In this document: positions 50,226-59,721 of the stretch, one piece after another
How the letters are laid out: each line of letters starts with the position of its first letter
Position numbering within the stretch: position 1 is the first letter of the stretch
Source of the DNA: Sunxiuqinia elliptica
GTDB taxonomy: Bacteria > Bacteroidota > Bacteroidia > Bacteroidales > Prolixibacteraceae
DNA length: 64,000 nucleotides
NCBI RefSeq assembly: GCF_900113005.1
Contig: NZ_FONW01000012.1
Span: 91,791-155,790 of the forward strand
Reading direction: 5' to 3'
Program-made: the position numbers and the translations under genes
Notes under the pieces: generated by a model
The model's database searches: none
The model's input: the letters and a program-made list of their open reading frames with translations, nothing else
Told to the model about the DNA's origin: nothing

Positions 50226-51230
50226 TTAATAAGGAAAAGTGTACTCTAACAATTTATCAGAACGTGTCCGAATATATGTTTCAAAAAAATCTGCTCCTTC
50301 AGTCAGCTCAATCACTCTGGCACCACGATCCAAGATTTCTGAATAAGCAGGAACATAGCCTGTTTTACGTCCATAAGCCAAAGCAACTCCAAATATACCA
50401 CCTATAAAATCATTATTATGATCATGCCCTACAAAAACGCCTTTAACATCATTCATTTCAACAAAAGCTGACAACAAACCGGTATTCATTGTCGGCGCAT
50501 GAACTCTCTCCGTATTGTTTCCCAAGGTGGCTTCCTGTTCGCGCACAATGGCATACTCAGGCAGTGGAATATGGAAAAACGCCAAAGCCGGCACGACGCG
50601 TTTATTCTTTTTAGCATACGCCTGGCTAGTTTTCCGATACCAGTCAATTTGGTCGTGCTTAACCCAGCCATAGCCACTCACTTTTCCATGATCAGAATAA
50701 GCCTTTGAGTCAAACAGATACACCACCATTTCATCCTGCTTCCCGTTGGAAGACTGAATTGGCAACGAGCAATTTCCCTGTCCAGAGATCCCCTTAACCT
50801 GATTCTCGGTCACACTCATCGGATTTTTGCTCAAATGTTTCAGAATCTCGCTGGTGGTCACATCCGTTTCGGTATCATGGTTCCCAAAATTAACAGCAAA
50901 TGGCACCTGCAGCTCAGTCATTGGCTGCGTAACCCGGTCCCAACCTTCTAAAGCCGGAGAGGATACCACCACATCGCCTGTGAAGACAACCAAATCAGGC
51001 TTTTCTTCTTCAATTAAAAGCCTCATCAGCTCGATGGTACTGTCATTCTGTGCCTTGTGCTTATCTGAATGCACGTAATGCAGATCGGTAAACTGAATGA
51101 TTTTGAATTTTTGATCCTTAAATTTCAAGCCAGATCCGGCCGAGGCGTTTAAGCTAATTAGCACAAAAAGAAGAACAGCAATTAAGGTTCTTCCTTTCCA
51201 ATCGAAGTAGTTCAAGTTCGACATTTTCAT
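50226..51230 (-). CDS. Secreted calcineurin-like metallophosphoesterase
   Basis: This 334-residue protein has a signal peptide (about 10-32). Its metal-binding motifs appear in order: QFTDLHYVH (near 46), VVFTGDVV (near 81), NFGNHDTETD (near 115), LAFFHIPLPE (near 216) and GVFVGHDHNND (near 260). This is the purple-acid-phosphatase/Dcr2-like branch of the calcineurin fold. It probably removes phosphate from a phosphorylated substrate in the periplasm. It sits between the surface-binding protein and the ADP-ribosylglycohydrolase gene of PUL-1. Confidence 0.9.
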   Translation of the reverse strand: MKMSNLNYFDWKGRTLIAVLLFVLISLNASAGSGLKFKDQKFKIIQFTDLHYVHSDKHKAQNDSTIELMRLLIEEEKPDLVVFTGDVVVSSPALEGWDRVTQPMTELQVPFAVNFGNHDTETDVTTSEILKHLSKNPMSVTENQVKGISGQGNCSLPIQSSNGKQDEMVVYLFDSKAYSDHGKVSGYGWVKHDQIDWYRKTSQAYAKKNKRVVPALAFFHIPLPEYAIVREQEATLGNNTERVHAPTMNTGLLSAFVEMNDVKGVFVGHDHNNDFIGGIFGVALAYGRKTGYVPAYSEILDRGARVIELTEGADFFETYIRTRSDKLLEYTFPY

Positions 51231-51341
51231 AGTTGTTTGTTAAAATTGCAAGGAGTGAAGCACTTTTCCACAAGTCTGCAATCAGCTGCATACGTGTGGG
51301 AAAGCCCTTCACTCCAAAGTTTATACTAAGTCGTTAATCGG

Positions 51342-52463
51342 TTATTCTTTCAAGCTAATCCTAAAATTGTCCCATCCCATCTTCAAGGGTTCTCCTGCAG
51401 GCGATTCAATCCGAATATTAAATGATCCGATGTAATCTTTATTTCCCTCGAAACCAATTGGAATCAATCGTTCCAACGGAAAACGAACAGTTTGCCATAC
51501 TCCCAGGCTTTGAACAACCAAGTCTGCTGGCGTTATCTGAGCCGGGGCATGATTCCAATAATTATAAAGATAAAAATGTGTATTCATAATTGGGAGAATC
51601 ATATTCAGCTCAAATTTCACTTCGTATTTCTCCGGATGATCCTTCATATCGTCGGTGTATGCAAACCCGGTTCCGATCAAATAAGACCAGCCACTCCCTT
51701 CGCTTCCAACGGTGAGCAATGAATAGTTCCCATCAACAGGTTCCGGATTCTCCCAAAGTCCTACGTAGTCGACACCACTGGTTCCGGTGTAGCGCACATC
51801 GTCAAAGTTCGTAACCAAAGCCTGACGATCGCGGTAATATCCAGGACAAACAGCACTTGCATTGTACTTTTTATTGACCAGTTCAATTTTGATATTTTCA
51901 GTGACATCTTCGGGAACGGCCACCGTAATGAAGTTACTTCCAACCTGAATCACCGGCTGTTCTTTCCCTTCAAAAATAACAACAGTATTCAGGGTATCCA
52001 CTTCGTACAAGTCAAAAAATTCACCATAAATCTTCATGGTATCCCCCGGAGCGGTGTACTCGTTAAACATTCCTGTCAACTTGATATCCGGGATGTTTAC
52101 CGTAAAATTGAAGTCGAATGAGCCTCCCTCTGTGGTAAGTTTTACTTTGTTATCAATTTCAGTCGGCATGGCAATTGGAACCTGAAGATACAAGATATCA
52201 TCTTCATAATAAATCTCTTCAATAGCTACAGCCACATCATTGAAGTGAATCTCTTTTGCCTCCGAAATGTTTTGGCCCTGAATAGCGATCCAATCTCCCA
52301 TCTCTCCTGAAACAATAACCGAATCCAAAGCATATAGCGATGTTATTTTTGAAAACACAGGTGCTTCTGGCACGAACTCGTCATCCTGACAAGCAAAAAC
52401 CAACAGCACGCAACACCCAATAACAAGGAGTTTGAAATATATGGTTGTCAATATTTTATTCAT
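51342..52463 (-). CDS. Surface glycan-binding lipoprotein with IPT/TIG domains (PUL-1)
   Basis: This 373-residue lipoprotein (GCCVLLVFACQDDEF, Cys near 24) has tandem immunoglobulin-like IPT/TIG domains (about 35-120 and 125-205, DWIAIQGQNISEAKEIHF and GDTMKIYGEFFDL). A C-terminal ligand-binding domain (about 210-373, TNFDDVRYTG and GWDNFRISLKE) fits SGBP_B_XBD-type surface glycan-binding proteins. It binds substrate next to SusCD at the cell surface. The frame can be extended 12 codons to 52499, overlapping susD, but ATG 52463 places the lipoprotein signal at the N-terminus. Confidence 0.85.
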   Translation of the reverse strand: MNKILTTIYFKLLVIGCCVLLVFACQDDEFVPEAPVFSKITSLYALDSVIVSGEMGDWIAIQGQNISEAKEIHFNDVAVAIEEIYYEDDILYLQVPIAMPTEIDNKVKLTTEGGSFDFNFTVNIPDIKLTGMFNEYTAPGDTMKIYGEFFDLYEVDTLNTVVIFEGKEQPVIQVGSNFITVAVPEDVTENIKIELVNKKYNASAVCPGYYRDRQALVTNFDDVRYTGTSGVDYVGLWENPEPVDGNYSLLTVGSEGSGWSYLIGTGFAYTDDMKDHPEKYEVKFELNMILPIMNTHFYLYNYWNHAPAQITPADLVVQSLGVWQTVRFPLERLIPIGFEGNKDYIGSFNIRIESPAGEPLKMGWDNFRISLKE

Positions 52464-52492
52464 AATTCGTGTTTTTATTGTGAAAAATTGGC

Positions 52493-54190
52493 TTACCATC
52501 CCGGGTTGTTTGTTTCGATGAATGGGTTGGTGTTTATTTCATTGGCTGGAAGAGGAAGCAACAAATGCCTTTTTTGTCTGCGTTTGATGACATCCTTCTC
52601 ATCCACATCAATGGCATTCATGGTTTGCAGGTAGATTCCCCAACGCAACAGGTCAAACTTCCGGATTCCTTCTGCAGCAAACTCTTTCACCCGTTCTTCC
52701 AAAATATATGAGCGGAATGACTCCTGTGTCCAAGGGCGGGTTTTAGCAATCTCGCCAGCTAGCGTACTATTGTTCCGGGTATTCAGCTTCTCAACCTGTG
52801 CAATTGCTTCAGCTGTGGGGCCACCATTTACTTCGTTCGCAGCCTCAGCATACAACAATAGCACTTCGGCATAACGCATAAAAGGGAAGTTGAAATCAGT
52901 TCGTTGTCCATCCAAAGGCACCGTAATCTGACGGAATTTCTTCAGCTTTGAGCCGTACAAGTGCGCACTGTAATACAAAATATCTGAAGGATCGTAACCA
53001 TCCAATCCCAAACGAACTTTCACACTATCTTTTGCGGGATAGTACGAGTAAACCAAATCACCTGAAGAATTTGTTGACACGGGCACCCGGTGAATCACTC
53101 CCCATTTTACACGGCCATCATTTTCTTCGAACAGCTGATACCAGTGGTCACGCTGAACGTAATACCCCGACGACATCAGCCCTGTTTCTTTGTAGTACCC
53201 GGCATAGTCGGTGGCGACGTAATTGCTGGTTTCTGAACTTCCCGGTGTTGTTTGCAAGGTGAAAATAAACTCACCGCGATTCCGGCTTTCAACTGACCAC
53301 AGCTCTTCCTGCGAAGGATAAAGCATAAAGTCGTTGGATTGAATGACCTCCATCGCTTTATCCATAGCCAACTTATAGTACTCGGCTGAGTTGAACTCTT
53401 CGTAACCGGCAACCTGCGTTTTCTGAAAGGTCAGCTTTTGCGGAACAGGAATAAACTGCTTTGCACCATTTTCGTTATAAAAATGGCCAGGGCCACCCAT
53501 CACAGATACATTTCCTGAGGCCATTGACGCAGAGCCAATCGTCGCATAAACTTTTGCCAACAACGCTTTTGCGGCACCACGAGAAACATGCCCAATCTCA
53601 AATTCAGGATCCTGAGTGGAATACATCGCTTCTTCGGCAAACTTAAGTTCTTCGATAATGTGTTCATACACTTCTTTGATTGGGGAACGCGGTTTGTAAA
53701 GATCTGCTCCTTCAGCAATGGATTCTTTATACAAACATAAATCTCCAAAAAACTGAACTAGATTGAAGTAACTCCACGCCTTGAGGAAAGCCAGTTCGCC
53801 CATGGCATTGGCTTTTACTTTCTCATCAATATCCATTTGAGCAATCAACGATTTGTGGTAGTTTGCCCGGTGAATGGTGATGTAATAGTAATTATAGAAA
53901 TTAATCACCGATCCGTGTTCGTAGAAGTTTCCGGCGCCAATGGTACCAAAAGCCCAGGCCGGTCCACTTTGATAGTCACAATCGAAATTGACTACGGTAT
54001 GGTAATTTCCCCATTCAAAACCGTAATTTAGCGAGTTGAAAGCCCCCGCTACCAGCTGATCGTAATTGTTATTGTCAACCAAGTCCTCTCCTGCAATAAA
54101 AGTATAGGTTTTTTCTTCCAGCAAATCAGAACATGCAGTCAGAAAAAGCCCAATCACAATGGCTGCCAAATATTGTATTTGTCGTTTCAT
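52493..54190 (-). CDS. SusD/RagB-family lipoprotein (PUL-1)
   Basis: This 565-residue lipoprotein (VIGLFLTACSDLLEE, Cys near 20) has the SusD helical domain (INFYNYYYITIHRANYHKSL near 95) and the RagB region (RYAEVLLLYAEAANEVNGG near 437, EERVKEFAAEGIRKFDLLRW near 505). It lies 20 bases after its susC partner. The N-terminal region is rich in Tyr, Trp and Asn around the likely binding face. Confidence 0.93.
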   Translation of the reverse strand: MKRQIQYLAAIVIGLFLTACSDLLEEKTYTFIAGEDLVDNNNYDQLVAGAFNSLNYGFEWGNYHTVVNFDCDYQSGPAWAFGTIGAGNFYEHGSVINFYNYYYITIHRANYHKSLIAQMDIDEKVKANAMGELAFLKAWSYFNLVQFFGDLCLYKESIAEGADLYKPRSPIKEVYEHIIEELKFAEEAMYSTQDPEFEIGHVSRGAAKALLAKVYATIGSASMASGNVSVMGGPGHFYNENGAKQFIPVPQKLTFQKTQVAGYEEFNSAEYYKLAMDKAMEVIQSNDFMLYPSQEELWSVESRNRGEFIFTLQTTPGSSETSNYVATDYAGYYKETGLMSSGYYVQRDHWYQLFEENDGRVKWGVIHRVPVSTNSSGDLVYSYYPAKDSVKVRLGLDGYDPSDILYYSAHLYGSKLKKFRQITVPLDGQRTDFNFPFMRYAEVLLLYAEAANEVNGGPTAEAIAQVEKLNTRNNSTLAGEIAKTRPWTQESFRSYILEERVKEFAAEGIRKFDLLRWGIYLQTMNAIDVDEKDVIKRRQKRHLLLPLPANEINTNPFIETNNPGW

Positions 54191-54210
54191 AATGTCAAGG
54201 TTTTAATTGG

Positions 54211-57200
54211 TTAAAATTCCAGTTTAAAGCCAAAAGTTACCGTCCTGGCACTCGGGTACGAAGCCATATCAACACCTCTTCTCGAAACATCACCACCGAA
54301 AGTATTCACATCAGGATCATACCAGCGATACTTGGTAATGGTGAAAAGGTTGTTTACACTTGCGTTTAGCTGCAAGGATTCAATCCAACGTGCCGGATTG
54401 CGGAAGAGGTAACTGAAGTTTAAGTTTTTAAGCCGAACATAAGAGCCATCTTCAACATATCTGTCCGATGCTTTCATACTTCGTGTGAATGTTCCATCAG
54501 GACGAGGCGAAGTTGCTCCTTCCCGATTTTCAGGCGTCCAACGATTGTCGTAAATAAAGTGAGGCATGTTACTAAAGCCCGACAAACTGTAACGTTTGAT
54601 GTTAACATTCAGGATATCATTGCCATAAGTTCCTTGTAAGAAAAAGCTCATGGAAAAGTCTTTCCAGGTAATCGAGTTGGTAAGTCCGTAAAGTACTTTT
54701 GGATTGGTATTTCCAATGATCACTTTATCCCGGTCATCCACCACTTTATCGCCATTCGTGTCTTTGTATTTCACCTGGCCAATCATACTTCGAATACGGG
54801 AATCCGTTTCATCCCGAAACTGAGGATCAGCGCGTACTTCGGCTTCGCTATCATAAAAGCCATCTTCCTGGTAGCCATAAATCAAACCGATGGGTTCGCC
54901 ATTCCTTCGCAGGAACATACTCTCCAATCCCCAGGCCACATCTGAGAATTGATCTGCTTCCAATCCGTCAACCTTATTCTGGTTGAAAGAAGCATTGGCA
55001 TCAATTTTCCAACTGAAGTTTCTCCGAGAAAAGACATACACGCTTCCAGCCACTTCCAACCCTTTATTCTCCACTTCTCCATAGTTTGATGCCAGCGTTG
55101 AAAAGCCGGTACTTGCAGGAATAAAACGATTTTGAAGCAAGTCAACAGTCTTCTTATGGTAAAGATCAATGTTTACATTCACCCGTTTATCAAGCATGGT
55201 AATGTCCAAGCCCAAGTTTCCCTGGGTCGTTGTTTCCCATTTCAAGTTCGGGTTGGCAGGTCCACCCCAGCGTGATTCGGCATAACCACTAGCCAAACTG
55301 CCATCATACGGATAGTTCAGCGCCACCATTCGCGAACGGGTTGCATAGGCACTAATTCCTTGGTTTCCGGTTTGCCCGTAACTGGCACGAAGCTTTAAAT
55401 CATCAAAAAATCCTAAATTCTTGATAAAATTCTCGTCCGATAGACGCCAGGCAAAAGCGACGGAAGAAAAGTCAGACCAGCGATTTTCCTTTGAAAAGCG
55501 GCTGGAGCCATCTCGACGATAAGACACTGTGAACAGGTATTTATCGAATAAAGAATAGTTGACTCGTCCCAGGTAAGACATCAACGAGCTCTCGCCACGG
55601 GTGCTGGAATTTGTTTCCTGGTGAAGAGCCGCCCCCATGTCATTTTCTTCGGTCAAATCATTCGGAAATCCGGTTGCACTCATTGTTTTACCACCCCAGT
55701 TCACATTTTCATATGTCCAGGCAACGACCGCATCAACGCGGTGAACCTCATTAAACTCTTTGTTGTATTTCAGAATAGATTCCAAGGTTGTACTTTCATA
55801 AAAGTTATCAGCCTGACGACCGTAACCATTTTTTGGAGCCAAGCCCTCTGCAACCCATCGGTTGTAGTATTCGTTTCGTGTATTTTTATTGTTGCCATAC
55901 CCTAGGTTTTGCCTGAATTTCAAGAAATCAGTAAAGCTAATTTCAGCAAAAGCCGAGTTGAAAATATTAAGAGCACCAACCAGGTTCTTGGCAGTCCGCG
56001 TGTATAAGTATGGGTTCGCCAAACCAGACGAAGTATCTTCGGTGTAGCCCGAATCCCGATCAGGATCGAAAACAGGGCGCGTAGGATTGAACGAAATGGA
56101 AGACGGGATAACCCCATAGTTTTCACTGTTTGTGCGAGCTAAACGGTTGGTTGATTTTGTAATACTCAAATTATTTCCGACCTCAATCCATTCCGATATT
56201 TTTTTAGAGATGTTAGAACGCACCGTGTATCGTTTATAGAAAGAGTTCACAATCACTCCTTCCTGATCCAACATACCGGCCGAAAATAAGTAGTGTCCGT
56301 TTTCATTTCCTTCAGAAAAACTCAGGTTATATTCCTGAGTAACCGCTGTTTGGAAAATTTGATCTTGCCAGTTGGTACCTCCGCCTTCATAACCATTTCT
56401 AAAGTCATCCGGACCTGGCAAGTAGGTGCTGTCAACAATCATTTCCAGCCCTGTTTCCGGGTCAGTTTCTTTGCTGTATGACCAGCGACCATTTACTGGG
56501 AATGGCAAGAAATCATCGCCAACATATTCTTTCCCATCATAGGTATACCCATTGATTGCCTGTTCATTTCGATATTCAGCATAAGTGCCCGCATCCAACA
56601 CATCAATTTTACTGACTACGTTGGATATCCCGAATTTGGAGCTGAAAGTCACTTTCGCCTTAGCCACACCACGCCCCTTGGTGGTGATAATGACAACCCC
56701 ATTGGCTGCACGAGAGCCATAAATTGCTGTTGCCGAAGCATCTTTCAGCACTTCGATTGATTCAATATCATTGGGATTAATTAAGCTTAGCGGATTATTT
56801 CGTTGCTTGTCGCCAAAAGTTCCCGGAGCCGGAGCTTCTCCAGCCTCAAATGGCACCCCGTCAACAATGTATAAAGGTTCGTTACTGGTTGTAAACGAGT
56901 TCGCACCACGAATCAAGATGTTAATACCAGAACCGGGAGCTCCATCTGCCTGCTGCACCTGAACACCTGCCAAACGTCCTTGAAGTGCCTGGTTAATTCC
57001 CTGAGGATTGGTTTGCATCAAGTCTTCACTTTTTATGGAGGACACCGAACCGGTCAAATCACGCTTACTTACCGAACCGTAACCAATTACGACCACTTCA
57101 TCAACGCCAATCGCTTTTTCTTTTAAGATAACTTGTAAGTCCTTCTTGCCTTTGACGGGAACTTCCAGAGTTTCCATGCCCACAAACGAAAAGACCAGGA

Positions 57201-57744
57201 CGGCATCTGCGGGAATGTTATTCAGTCGAAATTGCCCCACGTCGTTGGTGACCGTACCATTGGTGGTGCCTGCAACCACAACGGTAACTCCCGGAAGTGG
57301 AGTTCCATCAACATCAACAACTTTTCCTTCGACAACTTTTAACAGCTGCCCTGACAAGTCGCCGTTTCTTCCTAAAGAATTGTCTTTAAACAGAAAAATC
57401 TGACGTTCATTGATGGAATAAGCCACATCGGTTCCTCGTAAAATGGAATTCAATATTTCATCAACATTCTTTTCAGCCACTTTAATATTGACCGTTTGAT
57501 CAACATCAACCATGTTTTTGTTGTAAAGAAAAAAGAAGTCCGACGTCTTTTCAATCTCGTCAATCACCTCCTCCAATCTGGCATTATTCATATCCAGCGA
57601 GAGCTTGGCCTGCTGAGAATACGAACTCACAGCAAAGACCTGAGAAATAGAGACAAGCACAAGAATAATGGTGAATCGCATCATTTTAATCAATTCTATC
57701 AAGCCATGGCACACCCATGACCTGAGGTTGTGTTTTTTTTTCAT
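54211..57744 (-). CDS. SusC/RagA-family TonB-dependent transporter with STN domain (PUL-1)
   Basis: This 1177-residue transporter has a signal segment (about 22-43), an STN domain (about 47-115, LEEVIDEIEKTSDFFFLYNK), a carboxypeptidase-regulatory-like domain (about 135-205, GTPLPGVTVVVAGT), the linker VVVIGYGSVSKRDLTGSVSS, the plug (ILIRGANSFTTSNEPLYIVD) and the barrel. It should import the PUL-1 substrate and signal through the adjacent FecR protein. Its start codon overlaps a predicted antisense promoter, as in the other two sigma-linked loci. Confidence 0.94.
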   Translation of the reverse strand: MKKKHNLRSWVCHGLIELIKMMRFTIILVLVSISQVFAVSSYSQQAKLSLDMNNARLEEVIDEIEKTSDFFFLYNKNMVDVDQTVNIKVAEKNVDEILNSILRGTDVAYSINERQIFLFKDNSLGRNGDLSGQLLKVVEGKVVDVDGTPLPGVTVVVAGTTNGTVTNDVGQFRLNNIPADAVLVFSFVGMETLEVPVKGKKDLQVILKEKAIGVDEVVVIGYGSVSKRDLTGSVSSIKSEDLMQTNPQGINQALQGRLAGVQVQQADGAPGSGINILIRGANSFTTSNEPLYIVDGVPFEAGEAPAPGTFGDKQRNNPLSLINPNDIESIEVLKDASATAIYGSRAANGVVIITTKGRGVAKAKVTFSSKFGISNVVSKIDVLDAGTYAEYRNEQAINGYTYDGKEYVGDDFLPFPVNGRWSYSKETDPETGLEMIVDSTYLPGPDDFRNGYEGGGTNWQDQIFQTAVTQEYNLSFSEGNENGHYLFSAGMLDQEGVIVNSFYKRYTVRSNISKKISEWIEVGNNLSITKSTNRLARTNSENYGVIPSSISFNPTRPVFDPDRDSGYTEDTSSGLANPYLYTRTAKNLVGALNIFNSAFAEISFTDFLKFRQNLGYGNNKNTRNEYYNRWVAEGLAPKNGYGRQADNFYESTTLESILKYNKEFNEVHRVDAVVAWTYENVNWGGKTMSATGFPNDLTEENDMGAALHQETNSSTRGESSLMSYLGRVNYSLFDKYLFTVSYRRDGSSRFSKENRWSDFSSVAFAWRLSDENFIKNLGFFDDLKLRASYGQTGNQGISAYATRSRMVALNYPYDGSLASGYAESRWGGPANPNLKWETTTQGNLGLDITMLDKRVNVNIDLYHKKTVDLLQNRFIPASTGFSTLASNYGEVENKGLEVAGSVYVFSRRNFSWKIDANASFNQNKVDGLEADQFSDVAWGLESMFLRRNGEPIGLIYGYQEDGFYDSEAEVRADPQFRDETDSRIRSMIGQVKYKDTNGDKVVDDRDKVIIGNTNPKVLYGLTNSITWKDFSMSFFLQGTYGNDILNVNIKRYSLSGFSNMPHFIYDNRWTPENREGATSPRPDGTFTRSMKASDRYVEDGSYVRLKNLNFSYLFRNPARWIESLQLNASVNNLFTITKYRWYDPDVNTFGGDVSRRGVDMASYPSARTVTFGFKLEF

Positions 57745-57751
57745 AAATTTG
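57744..57751 (+). promoter_or_regulatory. Antisense -7 box over the susC start (PUL-1)
   Basis: TAAATTTG on the + strand overlaps the susC ATG, as at 18730 and 46194. A TTG at 57728-57730 is too close to be a normal -33 element. Confidence 0.5.
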
Positions 57752-57757
57752 TTCTTT

Positions 57758-57835
57758 GGTGGATTTAATTCCTTGCATAATTAATTCTACTTAGAAACAG
57801 GGCTGGTACGGGAATACCGCCCTGTTGTCATTTTT
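57758..57835 (+). ncRNA. Predicted cis-antisense sRNA to the susC leader (PUL-1)
   Basis: The predicted RNA of about 78 nt covers a weak first hairpin (TTAATT near 57765 with AATTAA near 57780) and the terminator at 57796-57835. It would be fully complementary to the susC leader. The T tract is interrupted, so this copy is the least certain of the three. Confidence 0.48.
57796..57835 (+). terminator. + strand terminator between susC and fecR (PUL-1)
   Basis: AACAGGGC (57796-57803) pairs with GCCCTGTT (57819-57826). After a single bulged T, GGTA (57805-57808) pairs with TACC (57815-57818); the loop is CGGGAA. TTTTT follows at 57831-57835 after a 4-base break. Confidence 0.6.
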
Positions 57836-57882
57836 GGTTTATCTTCATAGGCAATCAGTTCGTTTTTATTTATTTATCATTT

Positions 57883-58908
57883 TTATTCTCTCAGCCATAT
57901 CTCAACCCGCCCCCGATCAAACGTACCATCAAACTGGCTTGCTCGTTTATGAACCTGGTAACGAATAGGAGCTACCGAGGCCAGCATCGAACAGATTTCT
58001 TCCAAGCTTTCATCCTGAAATGTTGCCCTAAAAATCAAGGCCTTTAGCTTGTCGCCGTGCAATACAATCTCCGTGTTGTATTTTCGCTCCAGCCGCTTAG
58101 CCAACTCAGCCATCGGAACATTCCGGAAAATCAGCAGACCATCTTTCCAACTGGTATAAGCTTTTGAGTCGATATTTTTCTTCTCCATTTTCCGGGTCTG
58201 TTTATTGTAAATGAGCTGTTGATCAGGCATCAGATCTATCTCTGAATTTGACGCTTGGCACAAGACTTTGACTCGCCCGTGTTCCAAAATCACCTCAGCC
58301 GTCTTTTCATTTTCGTAAGCCACCACATTAAACCGGGTTCCTAAAACCTCAACATCAAAAAATGGCGTTTTCACCCAAAACTTTTTTCGTTCATCATGCA
58401 CCACATCAAACCAAACTTCTCCTGACACTTCAACTTCCCGCTTTTTAAAATCAAGCGGATATTTGACTACGGCACCGCCATTCAACCATCCTTCGGTGCC
58501 ATCAGGCAAATGAAATTTGGTTCGAGCTCCAATCGGAGAATGAATTTCGGCCCAACTATCGGCATCATCATAGAATTTAATCCCCAAGTACGCCAGGGTG
58601 GCACCAAACAATAAAGCCGGCAATAACAGCCAAACGGCAGCTCTTGCGAACTGTGCCCGGAAGCGATTCCAACGGCTAACAACAGAAGGTTTTTCTGGCT
58701 GAATCTGATCATGCAGCTGATCCAATAAAAGCTCCAGCTCTTCGTGCGACATTCCTTCGCCTCCAGCTTTCTCCCAATCCTCTTTCAGTAATTGTTTCAA
58801 TTCATCGTCCAGCGACTCATTTTTAAAATAAGAAGCTACTGACAGGTAATCGTTAAATGAAAACCGACCCGATTTAAACCGTGTTATTTTATCTCGCTTA
58901 CTACTCAT
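57883..58908 (-). CDS. FecR-family anti-sigma factor (PUL-1)
   Basis: This 341-residue protein has a cytoplasmic sigma-binding region (1-90), one membrane helix near 93-115, and a FecR domain (about 120-225) with IGARTKFHLPDGTEGWLNGG and VLGTRFNVVAY. DUF4974 follows (about 255-330, IFRNVPMAELAKRLERKYN). The C-terminal tail (HKRASQFDGTFDRGRVEIW) is longer than usual. It lies 80 bases after its sigma gene and 138 bases before susC. Confidence 0.92.
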   Translation of the reverse strand: MSSKRDKITRFKSGRFSFNDYLSVASYFKNESLDDELKQLLKEDWEKAGGEGMSHEELELLLDQLHDQIQPEKPSVVSRWNRFRAQFARAAVWLLLPALLFGATLAYLGIKFYDDADSWAEIHSPIGARTKFHLPDGTEGWLNGGAVVKYPLDFKKREVEVSGEVWFDVVHDERKKFWVKTPFFDVEVLGTRFNVVAYENEKTAEVILEHGRVKVLCQASNSEIDLMPDQQLIYNKQTRKMEKKNIDSKAYTSWKDGLLIFRNVPMAELAKRLERKYNTEIVLHGDKLKALIFRATFQDESLEEICSMLASVAPIRYQVHKRASQFDGTFDRGRVEIWLRE

Positions 58909-58988
58909 GCTATAGGTTATATCCTTAAACTTGATTTTTCCACTATATGGAAAATGAAAAAATTGAAATAATTTATTTTGATGCTTGG

Positions 58989-59594
58989 TCAGCGATCAGA
59001 AGGCAAGAAAAACATCCAAAAGAAAAGCTCTGAAATGTTATTGCGACGTAACTCTTCCCGGAGTTTCTTCATGGCTGAAGACAAATGATTTTCAACAGTA
59101 TTGGGGGAAATTCCAAATTCTTCCGCAATCTGTTTCACCGGCCAGCCTTCATATTTCCGTTTCAGAAAAATCTGCCGACGACGTTCAGGAAATTGCAGAA
59201 TGATTTGTTCGACCTTCTCCAACAAAGACCGGAAATCCACCACCCGGTCCAAGTTGTTTTCCTGTTTTAGCAAGGAATAAATCAGTTCGTCTCGCGCATT
59301 GGTATCACGCAGTTTTCGAAGGAAGAATTTTTTAACCCGGCTGTATGCAATGGTAAAAAGATAGGCGTTGAACGAGCACTCTGGTTTTAACTTCTCCCGG
59401 TTTTCCCAGATGTACAGAAACACATCCTGCACAATTTCCCGAGCCTCCTCTTCCGATTTCAGGTAGCTCATGGAGAATTTATACAAACGCTGCGAGTACT
59501 TTCGAAACAAAACATCGAAAGACCGCACGTCTCCAGACTTTAGGCTTTTTACAGCATCATAATCGATTGGTATTACTGGCCTCTCATCCTTCAT
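58989..59594 (-). CDS. ECF sigma factor (PUL-1)
   Basis: This 201-residue sigma-70 factor has region 2 (YLKSEEEAREIVQDVFLYIWE near 41) and region 4 (FPERRRQIFLKRKYEGWPVK near 135, then an HTH with IAEEFGISPNTVENHLSSAM). The C-terminus is hydrophobic (ELFFWMFFLP). It heads PUL-1; 127 bases separate it from the propeller lipoprotein gene upstream, and I found no exact -7 box in that gap. Confidence 0.92.
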   Translation of the reverse strand: MKDERPVIPIDYDAVKSLKSGDVRSFDVLFRKYSQRLYKFSMSYLKSEEEAREIVQDVFLYIWENREKLKPECSFNAYLFTIAYSRVKKFFLRKLRDTNARDELIYSLLKQENNLDRVVDFRSLLEKVEQIILQFPERRRQIFLKRKYEGWPVKQIAEEFGISPNTVENHLSSAMKKLREELRRNNISELFFWMFFLPSDR

Positions 59595-59721
59595 ACGAAC
59601 ACGATCCGTCTAAAAAAAATGGATAAACTGAGTGGCCGTCGAAAGATTATTGAACGTTGAGCATGCTTCGCTATCTGTTGTTTTAAAACGCTTCGTTTCA
59701 TTGGGTAAGCTTTTATCTGAG

